Source: VFMC01 sp963791635
GTDB taxonomy: Bacteria > Actinomycetota > Acidimicrobiia > Acidimicrobiales > Ilumatobacteraceae
Length of the DNA stretch: 64,000 nt
Direction of reading: 5' to 3'
NCBI GenBank assembly: GCA_963791635.1
Contig: CAWBTC010000017.1
Location: 372,001 to 436,000 of the forward strand
Part shown: in pieces, positions 18,101 through 26,466 of the stretch
Layout: each line of letters starts with the position of its first letter
Numbering within the stretch: position 1 is the first letter of the stretch
The notes under the pieces: generated by a model
Database searches by the model: none
What the model was told of the DNA's origin: nothing
What the model saw: only the letters and a program-made list of their open reading frames with translations
Made by a program: the position numbers and the translations under genes

Positions 18101-18462
18101 GCTGGCGGCAGATCGCGGGCGCCGGCGACGAGCTGCTCGAAACGGGTGGAGTCGAGCAGATCGAGCGGGCCCTTCAACCGATAGCCACCGCCGGAGTTCT
18201 CGATGGAGAGACCGCGGTCGAGCGACTTGCGGATGGTGCTGATCTGGGTCTTGAGGCTGCCGCGCGACCGCGGGGTGTCCTCGCCCCACACGCTGTGCAG
18301 GAGTGTGTGCGTCGGCACGACCGCACCGGCCGCGGCAGCAACGATCGCGAGCAGTTCGCGACGCTGGGAGCTGAGCGACACTTCCTTGCCGGAGGAGTCT
18401 CGGACACCGACCTCACCGAGCACGCTGATCGCGGGACGCACCAGGCCGCGGTCGTCGATCAC
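15193..18462 (-). CDS. AfsR/SARP-like transcriptional regulator with AAA ATPase and TPR-like domain
   Basis: The protein has 1,089 residues. The N-terminal winged helix (about 10-98; SLSSQRRELLAIVA, SRGSLKTQISTIRKSL and a GGGYRL wing) is of the OmpR/SARP DNA-binding type. A bacterial transcriptional activation domain (105-245) follows. The STAND-like ATPase has Walker A GDPGVGKTT (291-299) and Walker B VLIVEDANWLD (397-407). The rest is helical and TPR-like, probably sensing a ligand or partner. Start GTG at 18462 has a perfect AGGAGG nine bases upstream (18477-18472, minus strand). Such proteins activate secondary metabolism or development in actinomycetes, but no biosynthetic cluster lies beside this one. 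The target is unknown. Confidence 0.85.
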   Translation of the reverse strand: MIDDRGLVRPAISVLGEVGVRDSSGKEVSLSSQRRELLAIVAAAAGAVVPTHTLLHSVWGEDTPRSRGSLKTQISTIRKSLDRGLSIENSGGGYRLKGPLDLLDSTRFEQLVAGARDLPPADAARQYSLALAQWRGQLPFVNVDCPLVDPAGWRLLALRDEVVMALADAEAASHTGTTSVALLEQMFADDATRGDVAMRLAKLYTLATRHVEAVRVIRAHSEALADIGAVIAPEVAEMESQILRHEIGNPIVPPPIDRLTMPSAITTLLPRNEWVERIVNALATKPVLLLGDPGVGKTTLTRLIGQRLDAKRVPVVRATALEDPFRPMQAIAMIIEELGEVLPQSTARALRSKRLMNAATRIIGDPVAASVPPTTRDELLTGLTDLLEMALIGTGAVLIVEDANWLDASSAEVIESLFDRHGIHLMLTSRPPPHPTIADSPGIAVFELPPFDASEVDELLRQTLPLRANDQLSESLLHQTGGNPLFLGLLLDVISRGELGTDVPLTLQAAVTERTAGLARSARELLQLAALLGQSFPIAPLRLLRRRAGEQLITAEEDGLIQLQHGPSLGAQLTDLAASGVAEHGPQTGQFVHGLVADALAAMVPMGSRVSWHDELCRALQTCQMSPVAIAPQAFAAAEIDPIRAARACCDAAEEQAGMFEWGSTIEWARRGLDVVARFNMTGQLVEAELRHLLGTSLRRSNLPASDIELLRAAELAGEYEADDLLVRTVTELCLHGFTTVAGGVDERARRHLEYALTLDLTDHARAELLSGAATLMVSSEDSALGRSLYLEARDVALRSESEHLIRSVLMNSHLGLAHPDDLPLRWHAAEHLAKLDDVEAQWEAAWVHFGLGLVTADPVLVDASMERMRELTPKVRRRARDRGLLQAESAHAFLRGDLEAAERFAIEAFETSLESYSQTWSISILAALLIPIRETQGRLGEMWDLVMGRVQAQPEFTSWRALACVVADARDDHHAVRELLDLLRERKLDLVEDTTWTALTTMICAPVWHAADVDLAETLYERLSPYAGQMTWNGISTHGPVDGGLALLAATLGDRERTQAHLITARKMVTQLDAAHLWRPVLDDLPIV

Positions 18463-18575
18463 CGCGACCCGCCTCCTGTGCGTTTCATGTGAGTGATGCT
18501 ACGCAGCGTGGTGTGAACGCTCGGTACTCGTCGGCACCACGAGCGTGGTTCCAGATGGCCCGGCACATGCCGTCG

Positions 18576-20360
18576 TCAGAAGCCCAGGCCGTCGACGATG
18601 CGGTAGTCGTAGCCCTGTTCGGCCAGGAACCGTTGCCGGTTGGCGGCGAATGACTGATCGACGGTGTCGCGCGTGACGATCGTGTAGAAGTTCGCCTGTC
18701 CGCCGTCCTGCTTCGGGCGCATGATCCGGCCGAGGCGCTGAGCCTCCTCCTGACGGCTGCCGAACGTGCCACTCACCTGGATGGCGACATTCGCCTCGGG
18801 GAGATCGATCGAGAAATTCGCAACCTTCGACACGACGAGCACCTTGGTCTCGCCGGTGCGGAAGCTCTCGAAGCGCTCCTCGCGGATCTTCTGCGCGGTC
18901 TGCCCGGTGATGAGTGGTGCATCGAGCTCGGCGGCGATCGTCTTCAACTGGTCGACGAACTGGCCGATCACGAGCACTCGGTCGCCCACGTGCTGGGCGA
19001 CGAGCTGGCGCACCACGTCGGCCTTGCGGGGCGTGCATGCTGCGAGGCGGTAGCGCTGTTGCGGATCGGCGAGTGCGTACTCCATCCGGGCGTCGTCGTG
19101 GAGGCCGACGCGGATCTCGGTGCAGATGGCCGGCGCGATCCACCCGTGGAGCTCGAGCTCCTTCCACGGCACGTCGAACCGCTTCGGCCCGATGAGGCCG
19201 AACACGTCGGCCTCCTTGCCGTCCTCACGGACGAGGGTGGCGGTGAGGCCGAGGCGGCGCACGGCCTGGATGCGTGCGGTCGCGCGAAACACAGGAGCCG
19301 GAAGCAGGTGGACCTCGTCGTAGATGATGAGGCCCCACTCGGTGCGATCGAACAGGCCGAGGTGCGGGTAGAGCTTGTGCAGCACGTCGTTGTCGGTGTC
19401 ATCTGCGACCGTGGGATCGGTGCCGTCACTGGTTGCGCGCGTGATCGGTCCGAGGTCGCCGGACGGGTCGCCGGACGGGTCGTCGGCCTCCCCCCGCTTC
19501 TTCTTGCGCACGGGTGACCAGGTGAGCACCTGGTACGTGGCGACCGTGACGGGGCGGATGTCCTTGCGGTCGCCGGAGTACTCGCCGACCTGATCCTCGG
19601 TGAGCGAGGTCTTGTCGAGGATCTCGCGGATCCACTGGCGGGCCGAGGTGATGTTGGTGGCGATGATGAGCGTGTGTGCGCCGGCGGCCGCGATCGCGGC
19701 GAGCCCGATGACGGTCTTGCCGGCACCGCATGGCAGCACGAGCACACCGTTGCCTGCGGCATCGATGCCGTTCTGCCACCAGGCGCTGACGGCGTCGGCC
19801 TGATAGCCGCGAAGACTGCACGTGAGCTGCGCGTCGGTGAGCACGCTGCCCTCGGTGTACCCGGCCTCGTCGGCCACGGGCCACCCGAGCTGGAGCAGCG
19901 CCTGTTTGAGCGCGCCGCGGTCGCCGAGGCGAACGGCGAAGCGATTGCCGTCGAGACGCTCGCCGAGCATCTGGCTCACGTGCTTGTCGCGGGCGACCTC
20001 CACGAGGAGCGGCACCTCGTGGCTGACCAGGGCGAGGCCGCCGCTGTCGAAGTCGCGGACGAGCCGGAGGCGTCCGTAGCGGCCCATCTGGTCGTGCACC
20101 TCGGCCAACACGCCGCTCGGCACGGGGTACTTGGCGAGGTCGTTGAGGGTGGAGGCCACCTCGCCGGCGTGCATGCCGGCGACGGCCGCATTCCACAGCG
20201 ACAGCGGGGTGATGCGGTAGGTGTGGATGTGCTCGGGCGCCTTCTCCAGCTCGCTGAAGCGTTGGAGTGCTGCACGTGCGTCCGCGGCGCGTGGACTGGC
20301 GAGTTCGAGCATCACCGTGAGGTCGCTCTGCACGATCAGCGGATTGCTGGGATCGGTCAC
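18576..20360 (-). CDS. XPB/Ssl2-family DNA repair helicase
   Basis: This 594-residue SF2 helicase has an N-terminal damage-recognition-like domain (1-175), Walker A PCGAGKT (210-216), motif II DEVH (348-351), motif III LGLTATL and motif VI QRLGRIMRPK near the C-terminus. It matches bacterial XPB (mycobacterial ercc3/Rv0861c type), a 3'-5' helicase. A Ser/Asp/Gly-rich insert (about 288-328) sits between motif Ic and motif II. The gene starts five bases after the stop of the 702-residue partner on the same strand, the same pairing as Rv0861c-Rv0862c in mycobacteria. This indicates an operon and a shared role in DNA repair. Confidence 0.88.
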   Translation of the reverse strand: MTDPSNPLIVQSDLTVMLELASPRAADARAALQRFSELEKAPEHIHTYRITPLSLWNAAVAGMHAGEVASTLNDLAKYPVPSGVLAEVHDQMGRYGRLRLVRDFDSGGLALVSHEVPLLVEVARDKHVSQMLGERLDGNRFAVRLGDRGALKQALLQLGWPVADEAGYTEGSVLTDAQLTCSLRGYQADAVSAWWQNGIDAAGNGVLVLPCGAGKTVIGLAAIAAAGAHTLIIATNITSARQWIREILDKTSLTEDQVGEYSGDRKDIRPVTVATYQVLTWSPVRKKKRGEADDPSGDPSGDLGPITRATSDGTDPTVADDTDNDVLHKLYPHLGLFDRTEWGLIIYDEVHLLPAPVFRATARIQAVRRLGLTATLVREDGKEADVFGLIGPKRFDVPWKELELHGWIAPAICTEIRVGLHDDARMEYALADPQQRYRLAACTPRKADVVRQLVAQHVGDRVLVIGQFVDQLKTIAAELDAPLITGQTAQKIREERFESFRTGETKVLVVSKVANFSIDLPEANVAIQVSGTFGSRQEEAQRLGRIMRPKQDGGQANFYTIVTRDTVDQSFAANRQRFLAEQGYDYRIVDGLGF

Positions 20361-20364
20361 GCGC

Positions 20365-22473
20365 TCACCAGCCGTCCATCAGGGCTTCGAGCTGGGCGAC
20401 ATGGGGATGGAGCACTTCGGGCACGCTACGGGCCTTGGCCCGCGGTTGCACCCGGCTGATCACCTCGCCGGGCGGGGCCGGGTCATCGGTGCTGCTGGGG
20501 GCAAGGCCGGCCTTGCGGAGGGAGGCCATCACCTTGTCGAGCGGGAGATCGCTGACGGCGACGGTGGGGGCGATGAGGGAGAGTCGGGCCGAGCGCACTC
20601 TCACCGCCGCGGCCAGGCCGAGCACGTCGTCCGCGGTGACGACGGTGGCGGCGGTCCGGGCGCTGAGTCCGCCGCGCTGTCGCTCGACGTCGACCAGCAT
20701 CTGCGCCACCACCTGCGCGACGGGAACGGAGGAGTTCTCGCTGAGGAAGTCGAGCAGAGTCTGCGCAGTCTCCCCGGCGGCCATCTCGGTTGCGATGCGG
20801 GTGCGGTCGAGGCGCAGCACCGCCACGCTGCCTTTCGACTCGGCGGTGCACAGGCGGTCGAGGCGGGCGCGCACTGCTGGGTCGAGCGCCGGCGGAGCGA
20901 TCACCGAGTAGTCGGCCTGGACGACGAAGGTGAGGTCTTGTTCGGGCAGGAGTTGGTGCAGCGACATCGGCTCGGTGAGCACGGTGCGAGCGAGCGCTCC
21001 GAGGCCAACGGGGCCGGAAGCGGGGCTGAGGCCGAGGGTGATGAGGTGGGCATGGAGGTGCTCGAGATCCACCCTGCCGGCGATGACGTGCTGCGCCTGG
21101 ATCCATGGGAGGAGATTGCCGGGTTCGATGCCGTGGCCATCGGGGAGGGCGAGCATGTCGGCGATCACCTGACGTCGCAGTACGGACTCCAACGAACGGG
21201 TTTCGCCCGGTGTGTCGAGGCCGTCGAGCCAGGCGTCGACGAGCTGGATCCACTGGTCGGCGATGCCGAGGCGGCGCCACTCGGCGGTGCGCTCGGCGCT
21301 CACCTCGTAGCGGTGGATCCAGTTGGCGTTGCGGCCGCGACCGACGAACTCGCTCATCTGCGTGATGACGCCGAGACCGAGGGCGAGGTGTACGAGTGGA
21401 GCGACGTGCTCGATCGGCCAACCCATTCGCTTGGCGATGTCACGGATTGCCTTCACGCCGATGCCGCCGGTCTTCAGTCCGGGGATGGGCTCGGTGCTCA
21501 CCTGGCGGAGCAGGCTCTGCAGGGTGCTGAGCGCGTCGGGATGCGTGGGTGCGTGATGGTCGAGTGGCTTGAGTGTGGCGGCGGGAACCACGGGCCACTG
21601 GGCGAACGTGCGCCCGTTGACCGCCGTGAGCGTCTCGAGCCACAGGCCCACGTGGCGCATCTCGCGCTCCACCCACACCAGACCGATGTCGATGAAGCGC
21701 TGCAGCGCTGCCGATTGCGCGGTGAGCTGTGGGCGCACGCTGGCGGGACGCTGGTCGACCGGGCTGTAGAGGCGGAGCTGCCACCAGTTGTTGGTGAGCC
21801 GATCGCCGGCGATGCCGCGGCCGCCGGCGGCCAGGAGCCGGTCGAACATCTCACGCTCGTGCGGTTGGAAGCCGTCGATCAATCGTTCGAGCCGCTTCGG
21901 GGTGCCGATGATCTCGCGAAGTGCCTCGATGCGCTGGCTCTTGCCGAGCGGGATGTTCTCGAGGCCGAGGTTGTCGAGGTAGAGCCCGAGATGTTGCTTG
22001 GTGATGGCTTGGTCGAGGACCATCCGGTCGATCGGTCGGCCGGGGCGGGCGACCATGTCGCCCACCCCGGCGCGCAGGCGAAGCGACTCACCGGTTGCCC
22101 GGTCCACGACGAGGAAGCGGTCGGTCAGGGCAGACACCATCCGATTCCGCTCCGGTTCGGGGACGGGTTCGAGCTCCTGGTCGAGCTCGTCGGGCGTCAC
22201 CTCGCCGCCGCGACTGGCCAGCACGACCAGCAGCTGCGAGGAGGCGGCGTCGAGCAGCTCCATCGTGAGCCGCACCACGTGCGGGTTGGCGAGTGCTCCG
22301 GCCAGCTGCTTTCGGCCCGGGCTGCGCGTGCCGGAGCCGAGCCAGACCCGAAGGGGTCCGGTGCCGACACACCAGGCGGCCAGGTGGGGTTGGAGGGCGA
22401 TGCGTCGAGCGAGCTCGTTGCCGTCGAGCGCGCTGATGGCGGCGGCTCGGTCGGCAACGACATCGTCGATCAT
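20365..22473 (-). CDS. Helicase-associated protein (Rv0862c-like, Helicase_C_3 family)
   Basis: This 702-residue protein is largely helical. Its N-terminus (LARRIALQPHLAAWC, then VVRLTMELLDAASSQLL) and C-terminal half fit the helicase-conserved C-terminal domain family typified by Rv0862c. No Walker motif is present, so it is not itself an ATPase. It lies immediately upstream of the XPB gene and is likely an accessory subunit or regulator of that helicase. The start is ATG at 22473, and a spacer of 124 bases separates it from the divergent ComF-like gene. Confidence 0.75.
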   Translation of the reverse strand: MIDDVVADRAAAISALDGNELARRIALQPHLAAWCVGTGPLRVWLGSGTRSPGRKQLAGALANPHVVRLTMELLDAASSQLLVVLASRGGEVTPDELDQELEPVPEPERNRMVSALTDRFLVVDRATGESLRLRAGVGDMVARPGRPIDRMVLDQAITKQHLGLYLDNLGLENIPLGKSQRIEALREIIGTPKRLERLIDGFQPHEREMFDRLLAAGGRGIAGDRLTNNWWQLRLYSPVDQRPASVRPQLTAQSAALQRFIDIGLVWVEREMRHVGLWLETLTAVNGRTFAQWPVVPAATLKPLDHHAPTHPDALSTLQSLLRQVSTEPIPGLKTGGIGVKAIRDIAKRMGWPIEHVAPLVHLALGLGVITQMSEFVGRGRNANWIHRYEVSAERTAEWRRLGIADQWIQLVDAWLDGLDTPGETRSLESVLRRQVIADMLALPDGHGIEPGNLLPWIQAQHVIAGRVDLEHLHAHLITLGLSPASGPVGLGALARTVLTEPMSLHQLLPEQDLTFVVQADYSVIAPPALDPAVRARLDRLCTAESKGSVAVLRLDRTRIATEMAAGETAQTLLDFLSENSSVPVAQVVAQMLVDVERQRGGLSARTAATVVTADDVLGLAAAVRVRSARLSLIAPTVAVSDLPLDKVMASLRKAGLAPSSTDDPAPPGEVISRVQPRAKARSVPEVLHPHVAQLEALMDGW

Positions 22474-22597
22474 GCCGGGAACCTATCGCCAGGGTGCGAT
22501 GAGCCGACCGGCCCATTGCCGCGCAGCGTCGAGCGTGTTGAGGTGTTGTTGACGATTCGGATGGATTGTCGAGCGGACGATTCGAAGGCGGGCGGCC

Positions 22598-23149
22598 ATG
22601 ACACAGCATCTGATCTCGCCGACTGCGGCGATGGACATCACGGGCGTGGAGGGCATCGAAGCGTGCTGGGCACTCGACCGGTACTCGCATCCGCAGCTGG
22701 GTCTCACGAAGGTCGGACTCCTGCTCGGACGGGCGAAGGTGGGCGGGCTCGGACCGGCCGGCGTGGCGTTGGCCGAGCGGATGGGCGAGGTGGCGACGCG
22801 TCAGGAGCTGCCCGGCGACATCGTGGTTGCTGCGGTGCCGTCTGCATCGTTCCTCAGCAGGCAGATGGCTGCATGCGTGGGGTCGACGATCGAGCGTCCG
22901 GTGGAGCAGCTGCTGGGTGTGCGCGGTGGAGTTCTCGGCATGCTCGACGGATCGGTGCGTGGCCGCATCAAGGCCAAGGTGCGCAGGGCGCCGGAGCACG
23001 TGCTGCTGGTGGACGATGCCGTGCGGTCGGGTGAAACGCTGAAGGCCTGTGCCGCCCTCCTGCGCGAGCGAGGCACGACACACGTGTGGGCATTGGTCGC
23101 TGTGGCGATCCTCGACGCCGACGCCGGCGATCCCCTCGCGAGCTGGTGA
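22598..23149 (+). CDS. ComF-like phosphoribosyltransferase
   Basis: The protein has 183 residues. The PRPP-binding loop VLLVDDAVRSGETLKAC (135-151) is intact, and the N-terminal WALDRYSHP...GLTKVG and DIVVAAVPSASF strands fit the ComF/amidophosphoribosyltransferase-like family. The zinc-binding N-terminus of classical ComFC is absent. ComF proteins support DNA uptake or replication-stress tolerance, and the substrate here is unknown. It is divergent from the XPB operon. Confidence 0.65.
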   Translation: MTQHLISPTAAMDITGVEGIEACWALDRYSHPQLGLTKVGLLLGRAKVGGLGPAGVALAERMGEVATRQELPGDIVVAAVPSASFLSRQMAACVGSTIERPVEQLLGVRGGVLGMLDGSVRGRIKAKVRRAPEHVLLVDDAVRSGETLKACAALLRERGTTHVWALVAVAILDADAGDPLASW

Positions 23150-23194
23150 CCCGCAACGCTGTGATGAGGTCGTCGAAGGGGCGCGATCACGTGG

Positions 23195-24424
23195 ATGCGG
23201 CCGTGGTGGAACCGCGCCTGGACTGATGCGAGGCTGACCCTCGGCCACAAGGATCTTCTCGGAATTCTGGCCGACGAGTCGGTCCAAGACGCGTTGGCGG
23301 AGGCCGCTCGCGTCTGGCCGGTCCAGGGCGTGCCATCGAACCCGCCCGGCTGGTTGATGACGGTTGCCAAGCGCAAGGCGATCGATCGGAAGCGGCGGGC
23401 GTCGAGCGCATACCGGCGCACGATGGCAGCGGCCTCGCAGCTGATCGGCGAGGCGGCCGAATCCGAGCCCGACGAGGGAGGTGACCCGATGATCGACGAC
23501 GAGCATCACGTCAGCGATGACCATCTGCGGCTCGTGCTGCTGTGTTGTCATCCGGCGCTCGACCGTGACACGCAGGTCGCGCTCACGTTGCGCATGGTCG
23601 GTGGGTTGAGCACCGCCGAGATCGCGTCAGCATTCCTGATGCCCGAGGCGACGTTGGCGCAGCGGATCGTGCGAGCCAAGCGCAAGATCCGTGACGCGGG
23701 CATTCCGCTGTCGATCCCATCCGATCTCGACAGTCGCGTCGACGCGTTGCTCGCGGTGTTGTACCTGATCTTCAACGAGGGTTACCTCACGCACAGCGAT
23801 CGCGACGAGGTGGTGCGGGTGGACCTGGTGGACGAAGCAGTCCGACTCACCGCGCTCGTCGCCGAACTGCTGCCCGAGCACGCCGAAGTGGGCGGGCTGC
23901 TGGCGCTGGAGCTGTTCCATCGCTCGCGGCTGATGACGAGGACGGACGCGATGGGCGACCTCGTGCTGCTGGAGCAGCAGGACCGCACGAAGTGGGATCT
24001 CGACGGGATCCGCGAGGCGAACGCAGTGCTGCATCGGGCGATCCAGCGGATGCAGCCAGGGCCGTATCAGTTGCAGGCGATCATCGCCGGGCACCATGCG
24101 AACGCACGCGTCTCGGCCGACACCGACTGGCCGGCGATCGCAGCGCTGTACCGGCAACTGGTGGCGATCACGGCCTCACCCGTGGTGCGGCTGAACCATG
24201 CGATCGCAGTCGCGATGGCCGATGGCCCACACGCAGGCCTGGCGATGCTCGCAGACCAGGTGGGCCTGGAGAGCTATCACCTCTTCCACTCGGCGAAAGG
24301 CGAACTGTTGGCGCGTGCGGGCGATGAGGGCGCTGCGCGACGAGCGTTCTCGACCGCACGGGGGCTTACCGACACTCCGGCCGAGCAGCGCCATCTGGAG
24401 CGCCGCATCCGGGAGCTCAGCTGA
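23195..24424 (+). CDS. ECF42-type RNA polymerase sigma factor
   Basis: The protein has 409 residues. Region sigma-2 is recognisable from ESVQDALAEAARVWP...PPGWLMTVAKRKAIDRKRR (about 30-70), and sigma-4 from VALTLRMVGGLSTAEIASAFL...AQRIVRAKRKI (about 127-168). The long C-terminal extension (DUF6596/TPR-like, with LYLIFNEGYL, ALELFHRSR and LNHAIAVAM) is diagnostic of the ECF42 group. Partner genes of the DGPF/YCII type, usual for ECF42, are missing here. Residues 1-30 look unlike the family: the frame seems scrambled before ESVQDAL, so a small indel or a different start is possible. ATG 23195 is the first in frame. Confidence 0.8.
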   Translation: MRPWWNRAWTDARLTLGHKDLLGILADESVQDALAEAARVWPVQGVPSNPPGWLMTVAKRKAIDRKRRASSAYRRTMAAASQLIGEAAESEPDEGGDPMIDDEHHVSDDHLRLVLLCCHPALDRDTQVALTLRMVGGLSTAEIASAFLMPEATLAQRIVRAKRKIRDAGIPLSIPSDLDSRVDALLAVLYLIFNEGYLTHSDRDEVVRVDLVDEAVRLTALVAELLPEHAEVGGLLALELFHRSRLMTRTDAMGDLVLLEQQDRTKWDLDGIREANAVLHRAIQRMQPGPYQLQAIIAGHHANARVSADTDWPAIAALYRQLVAITASPVVRLNHAIAVAMADGPHAGLAMLADQVGLESYHLFHSAKGELLARAGDEGAARRAFSTARGLTDTPAEQRHLERRIRELS

Positions 24425-24449
24425 CGACTTCGGGTTCGAGTCCGATCGG

Positions 24450-24935
24450 TCAGACCGAGTGCAGGGGGCGAGGAGCGGAGGCGCAGGAGCTGATCAGCTC
24501 GATCGTCGCCCGGTCGAACACCACCGGATGGTCGTGCAGCCACATCGGGAGCCGGCGACGGTGGAGCACCGGGACTTCGTCGAGGCGGGCGAAGAGGCGA
24601 GCGTCGCTGTCATCGAGGAGCACCACCGGCCGGCACTCGATGTCGCGGTCGCACAGGCTGCTGACCAGCTGCGACACGAGCTCGGCGGTCAGCTGGGCGG
24701 CCGACGGACCACGACGGCGATCCGCGCCGTTCCAAGGAGTGTGCCGGGCGTTGTCGGTGGGTGCAATCGATGCGGCACGGGTGACGATGACGAACAGACC
24801 GCCCGGGCCGAGCACGATCCGCCGGTCGACGCCCGTGACATCGAGCTGTTGCCACCCGAGAGGCAGGATCTCGTTGAGGGGAGCCTGGAGCTGGAGTTGG
24901 TCGACGACGGGGTCGGACGGGCGGGAGTTCGTCAT
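24450..24935 (-). CDS. Degenerate NERD-like protein (paralogue A)
   Basis: A 161-residue soluble protein. LGWQQLDVTGVDRRIVLGPGGLFVIVT (about 26-52) matches the start of a nuclease-related (NERD) domain, in which a conserved Asp-Arg/His pair is followed by GPGGVFV and then an acidic-x-Lys active strand. Here the last motif reads IVTR, without the acidic residue or Lys, so nuclease activity is doubtful. It is paralogous to the protein at 28064-28549 (same length, same VDR.VVLGPGG core, same TAELxSQL). It converges with the ECF sigma gene, 25 bases apart. Its leader is repeated upstream of the paralogue. Confidence 0.55.
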   Translation of the reverse strand: MTNSRPSDPVVDQLQLQAPLNEILPLGWQQLDVTGVDRRIVLGPGGLFVIVTRAASIAPTDNARHTPWNGADRRRGPSAAQLTAELVSQLVSSLCDRDIECRPVVLLDDSDARLFARLDEVPVLHRRRLPMWLHDHPVVFDRATIELISSCASAPRPLHSV

Positions 24936-24942
24936 GGTTGTC

Positions 24943-24980
24943 TCATCGGTTCGTCAAGGCTTCGTCTGGAGCGAAAATCT
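24943..24980 (-). repeat. Leader repeat, copy 1
   Basis: Read on the minus strand, this block precedes the paralogue A start by seven bases. It shares an exact 16-base core (TTGACGAACCGATGA region) and most of a further 20 bases with 28557-28594, which sits at the identical distance from the paralogue B start. In both, a reading frame ends ...LTNR-stop at the TGA seven bases before ATG, so either a conserved 5' UTR element or a leader peptide is possible. Confidence 0.6.
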
Positions 24981-25057
24981 CCTTCGGCCAGCACGAACAC
25001 CTCACGTCGGGCGGTGTGGCCCGGCGTCGGGCCCGCAGGTGACCGTGCCCGTGCGGG

Positions 25058-26452
25058 TCAGGTGAGCGAGCGGAGTGCGGTGCCGATCCGTTGCGCGGCT
25101 GTCGTGAGTGTGGCCGGGTCGTCCTTGCCGTATGCGAGCCGCAGGTGACCACTCCCGGACTTCGTGAGCTCGTACATGGCCCCCACCGCAACGCGCACGC
25201 CTCTGCCGGCGCACTCGAGGGCGAGCGCGGCTTCGTCGACACCGGCGGGGAGCTGCACCCACAGGGCAACGCCTCCGCAAGGCGACGAGCAGGTGAGTGT
25301 GGGCGCGTGCTCGGCGAGCCCGCGTACGAGGGTGTCACGTCGCTCCGCAAGGGCGGCGCGCAAGGTGAGCAGATGGCGTTGCCACCCGGGGGAAACGAGG
25401 AGCTCGGCAGCGGTGACCTGGAGGAGTGGGGCGGCGAAGAAGTCGGCGGCGAGGCGGGCGCTCACGAGACGGGCGAGTGCAGGTCCACGGGCGGTGACGG
25501 CGGCGATGCGGAGGCCGGGAGCGCTGGCTTTGCTGAGCGAGCGAATGGAGATCACGTGGCCGTGCTGATCGTCGCTGATGAGAGGTGGCCCGGTGGGGCC
25601 GTCGAGGTCGAGGTCGCGCACCCAGTCGTCCTCCACCACGAAGCAGCCGAACTCCCGCGCGATGGCGAGCACCAGTGCGCGACGTTCGGTGGAGAGCACC
25701 GAGCCGGTGGGGTTCGAATGACGCGGTTGAAGCACCACGAGGCGGGCACCGCTGCGGGCGAGCACGTCGGCCAGCGCATCCGGGATCACGCCATGGTCGT
25801 CGGTGGGAGCGGGCGTGGGCACGAGTCCGCTCAGGGTGGCGGCCACGACGGCGCCGGGGTAGCACGGGTCTTCGAGCACAACTGGGTCGCCATGGCGGGC
25901 GAGCACGCGGAAGATGCTGTCGAGCGCGGCCTGTGCGCCGGGGGTGATGAGCACGTCGGCACTGGTGAAGGGTGCGCCGAGCTCGGCGGCGAACACCTCG
26001 CGCAGCAACGGGATGCCCTGCGGTGGGCAGCGGTCCCATGCTTCTGGGCGGCGGCTGCTGCGGGTTGCGGCCTTGGCGAGCAGATCTCCTGCCTGCAGCG
26101 AGGGATCGGGGAATGCGTTGTCGAGGGCGATGGTGCCCGAGGTGCGTTCGTGGGCGAGGTGCTCGAGCCCGCTGGGAACGACAGGCGAACGGCCGAGCAC
26201 CACGGTCTGCCACGAGTGATCGACGGTCCCAGTGCCGGCGATCGCGGGTCTCGTGACGAACGTGCCGTCGCCCGGGCGAGTGATGGCGCGGCCTTCCATC
26301 ACGAGTTGGCGGACCACGCGCTGCACGGTGACCGGGCTGACGGAGAACCGCTGCTGAAGCTGGCGCACGCTCGGCAAGCGGTCACCAGCGCGACCCGTGC
26401 TGCACGCGTCGCGCAAGAAGACATCGACGCTGTTATTGTAAACCGTGACCAT
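25058..26452 (-). CDS. MocR/GntR-family PLP-dependent transcriptional regulator
   Basis: The protein has 464 residues from ATG 26452. The N-terminal winged helix (about 5-70) has GDRLPSVRQLQQRF and PVTVQRVVRQLVMEGRAITRPGDGTFV. The C-terminal domain is a fold-type I aminotransferase with HSNPTG (near 245), DDW and the PLP lysine in SLSKASAPGLR (Lys308). MocR proteins sense PLP or amino-acid adducts and control PLP or amino-acid metabolism and transport. It diverges from the EamA exporter gene with start codons overlapping by 8 bp, so it probably controls exporter and RidA (inference). The frame extends further upstream, but only as antisense of the exporter. Confidence 0.85.
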   Translation of the reverse strand: MVTVYNNSVDVFLRDACSTGRAGDRLPSVRQLQQRFSVSPVTVQRVVRQLVMEGRAITRPGDGTFVTRPAIAGTGTVDHSWQTVVLGRSPVVPSGLEHLAHERTSGTIALDNAFPDPSLQAGDLLAKAATRSSRRPEAWDRCPPQGIPLLREVFAAELGAPFTSADVLITPGAQAALDSIFRVLARHGDPVVLEDPCYPGAVVAATLSGLVPTPAPTDDHGVIPDALADVLARSGARLVVLQPRHSNPTGSVLSTERRALVLAIAREFGCFVVEDDWVRDLDLDGPTGPPLISDDQHGHVISIRSLSKASAPGLRIAAVTARGPALARLVSARLAADFFAAPLLQVTAAELLVSPGWQRHLLTLRAALAERRDTLVRGLAEHAPTLTCSSPCGGVALWVQLPAGVDEAALALECAGRGVRVAVGAMYELTKSGSGHLRLAYGKDDPATLTTAAQRIGTALRSLT

Positions 26453-26466
26453 CGTCGATAACGCTA
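26434..26466. promoter_or_regulatory. Overlapping divergent leaderless promoters of the MocR and EamA genes
   Basis: On the plus strand TATTGT (26434-26439) is a -10-like hexamer ending five bases before GTG 26445. On the minus strand TAGCGT (26466-26461) ends eight bases before ATG 26452. Both positions fit transcription starting at or beside the start codon. Each promoter lies in or beside the other gene's first codons. No good -35 is seen for either. Confidence 0.45.

Noticed and set aside
24425..24449. tRNA T-loop-like string GGTTCGAGTCC (also near 7570)
   Set aside because: Flanking bases do not form a T-arm stem, and no acceptor or anticodon arms can be drawn.
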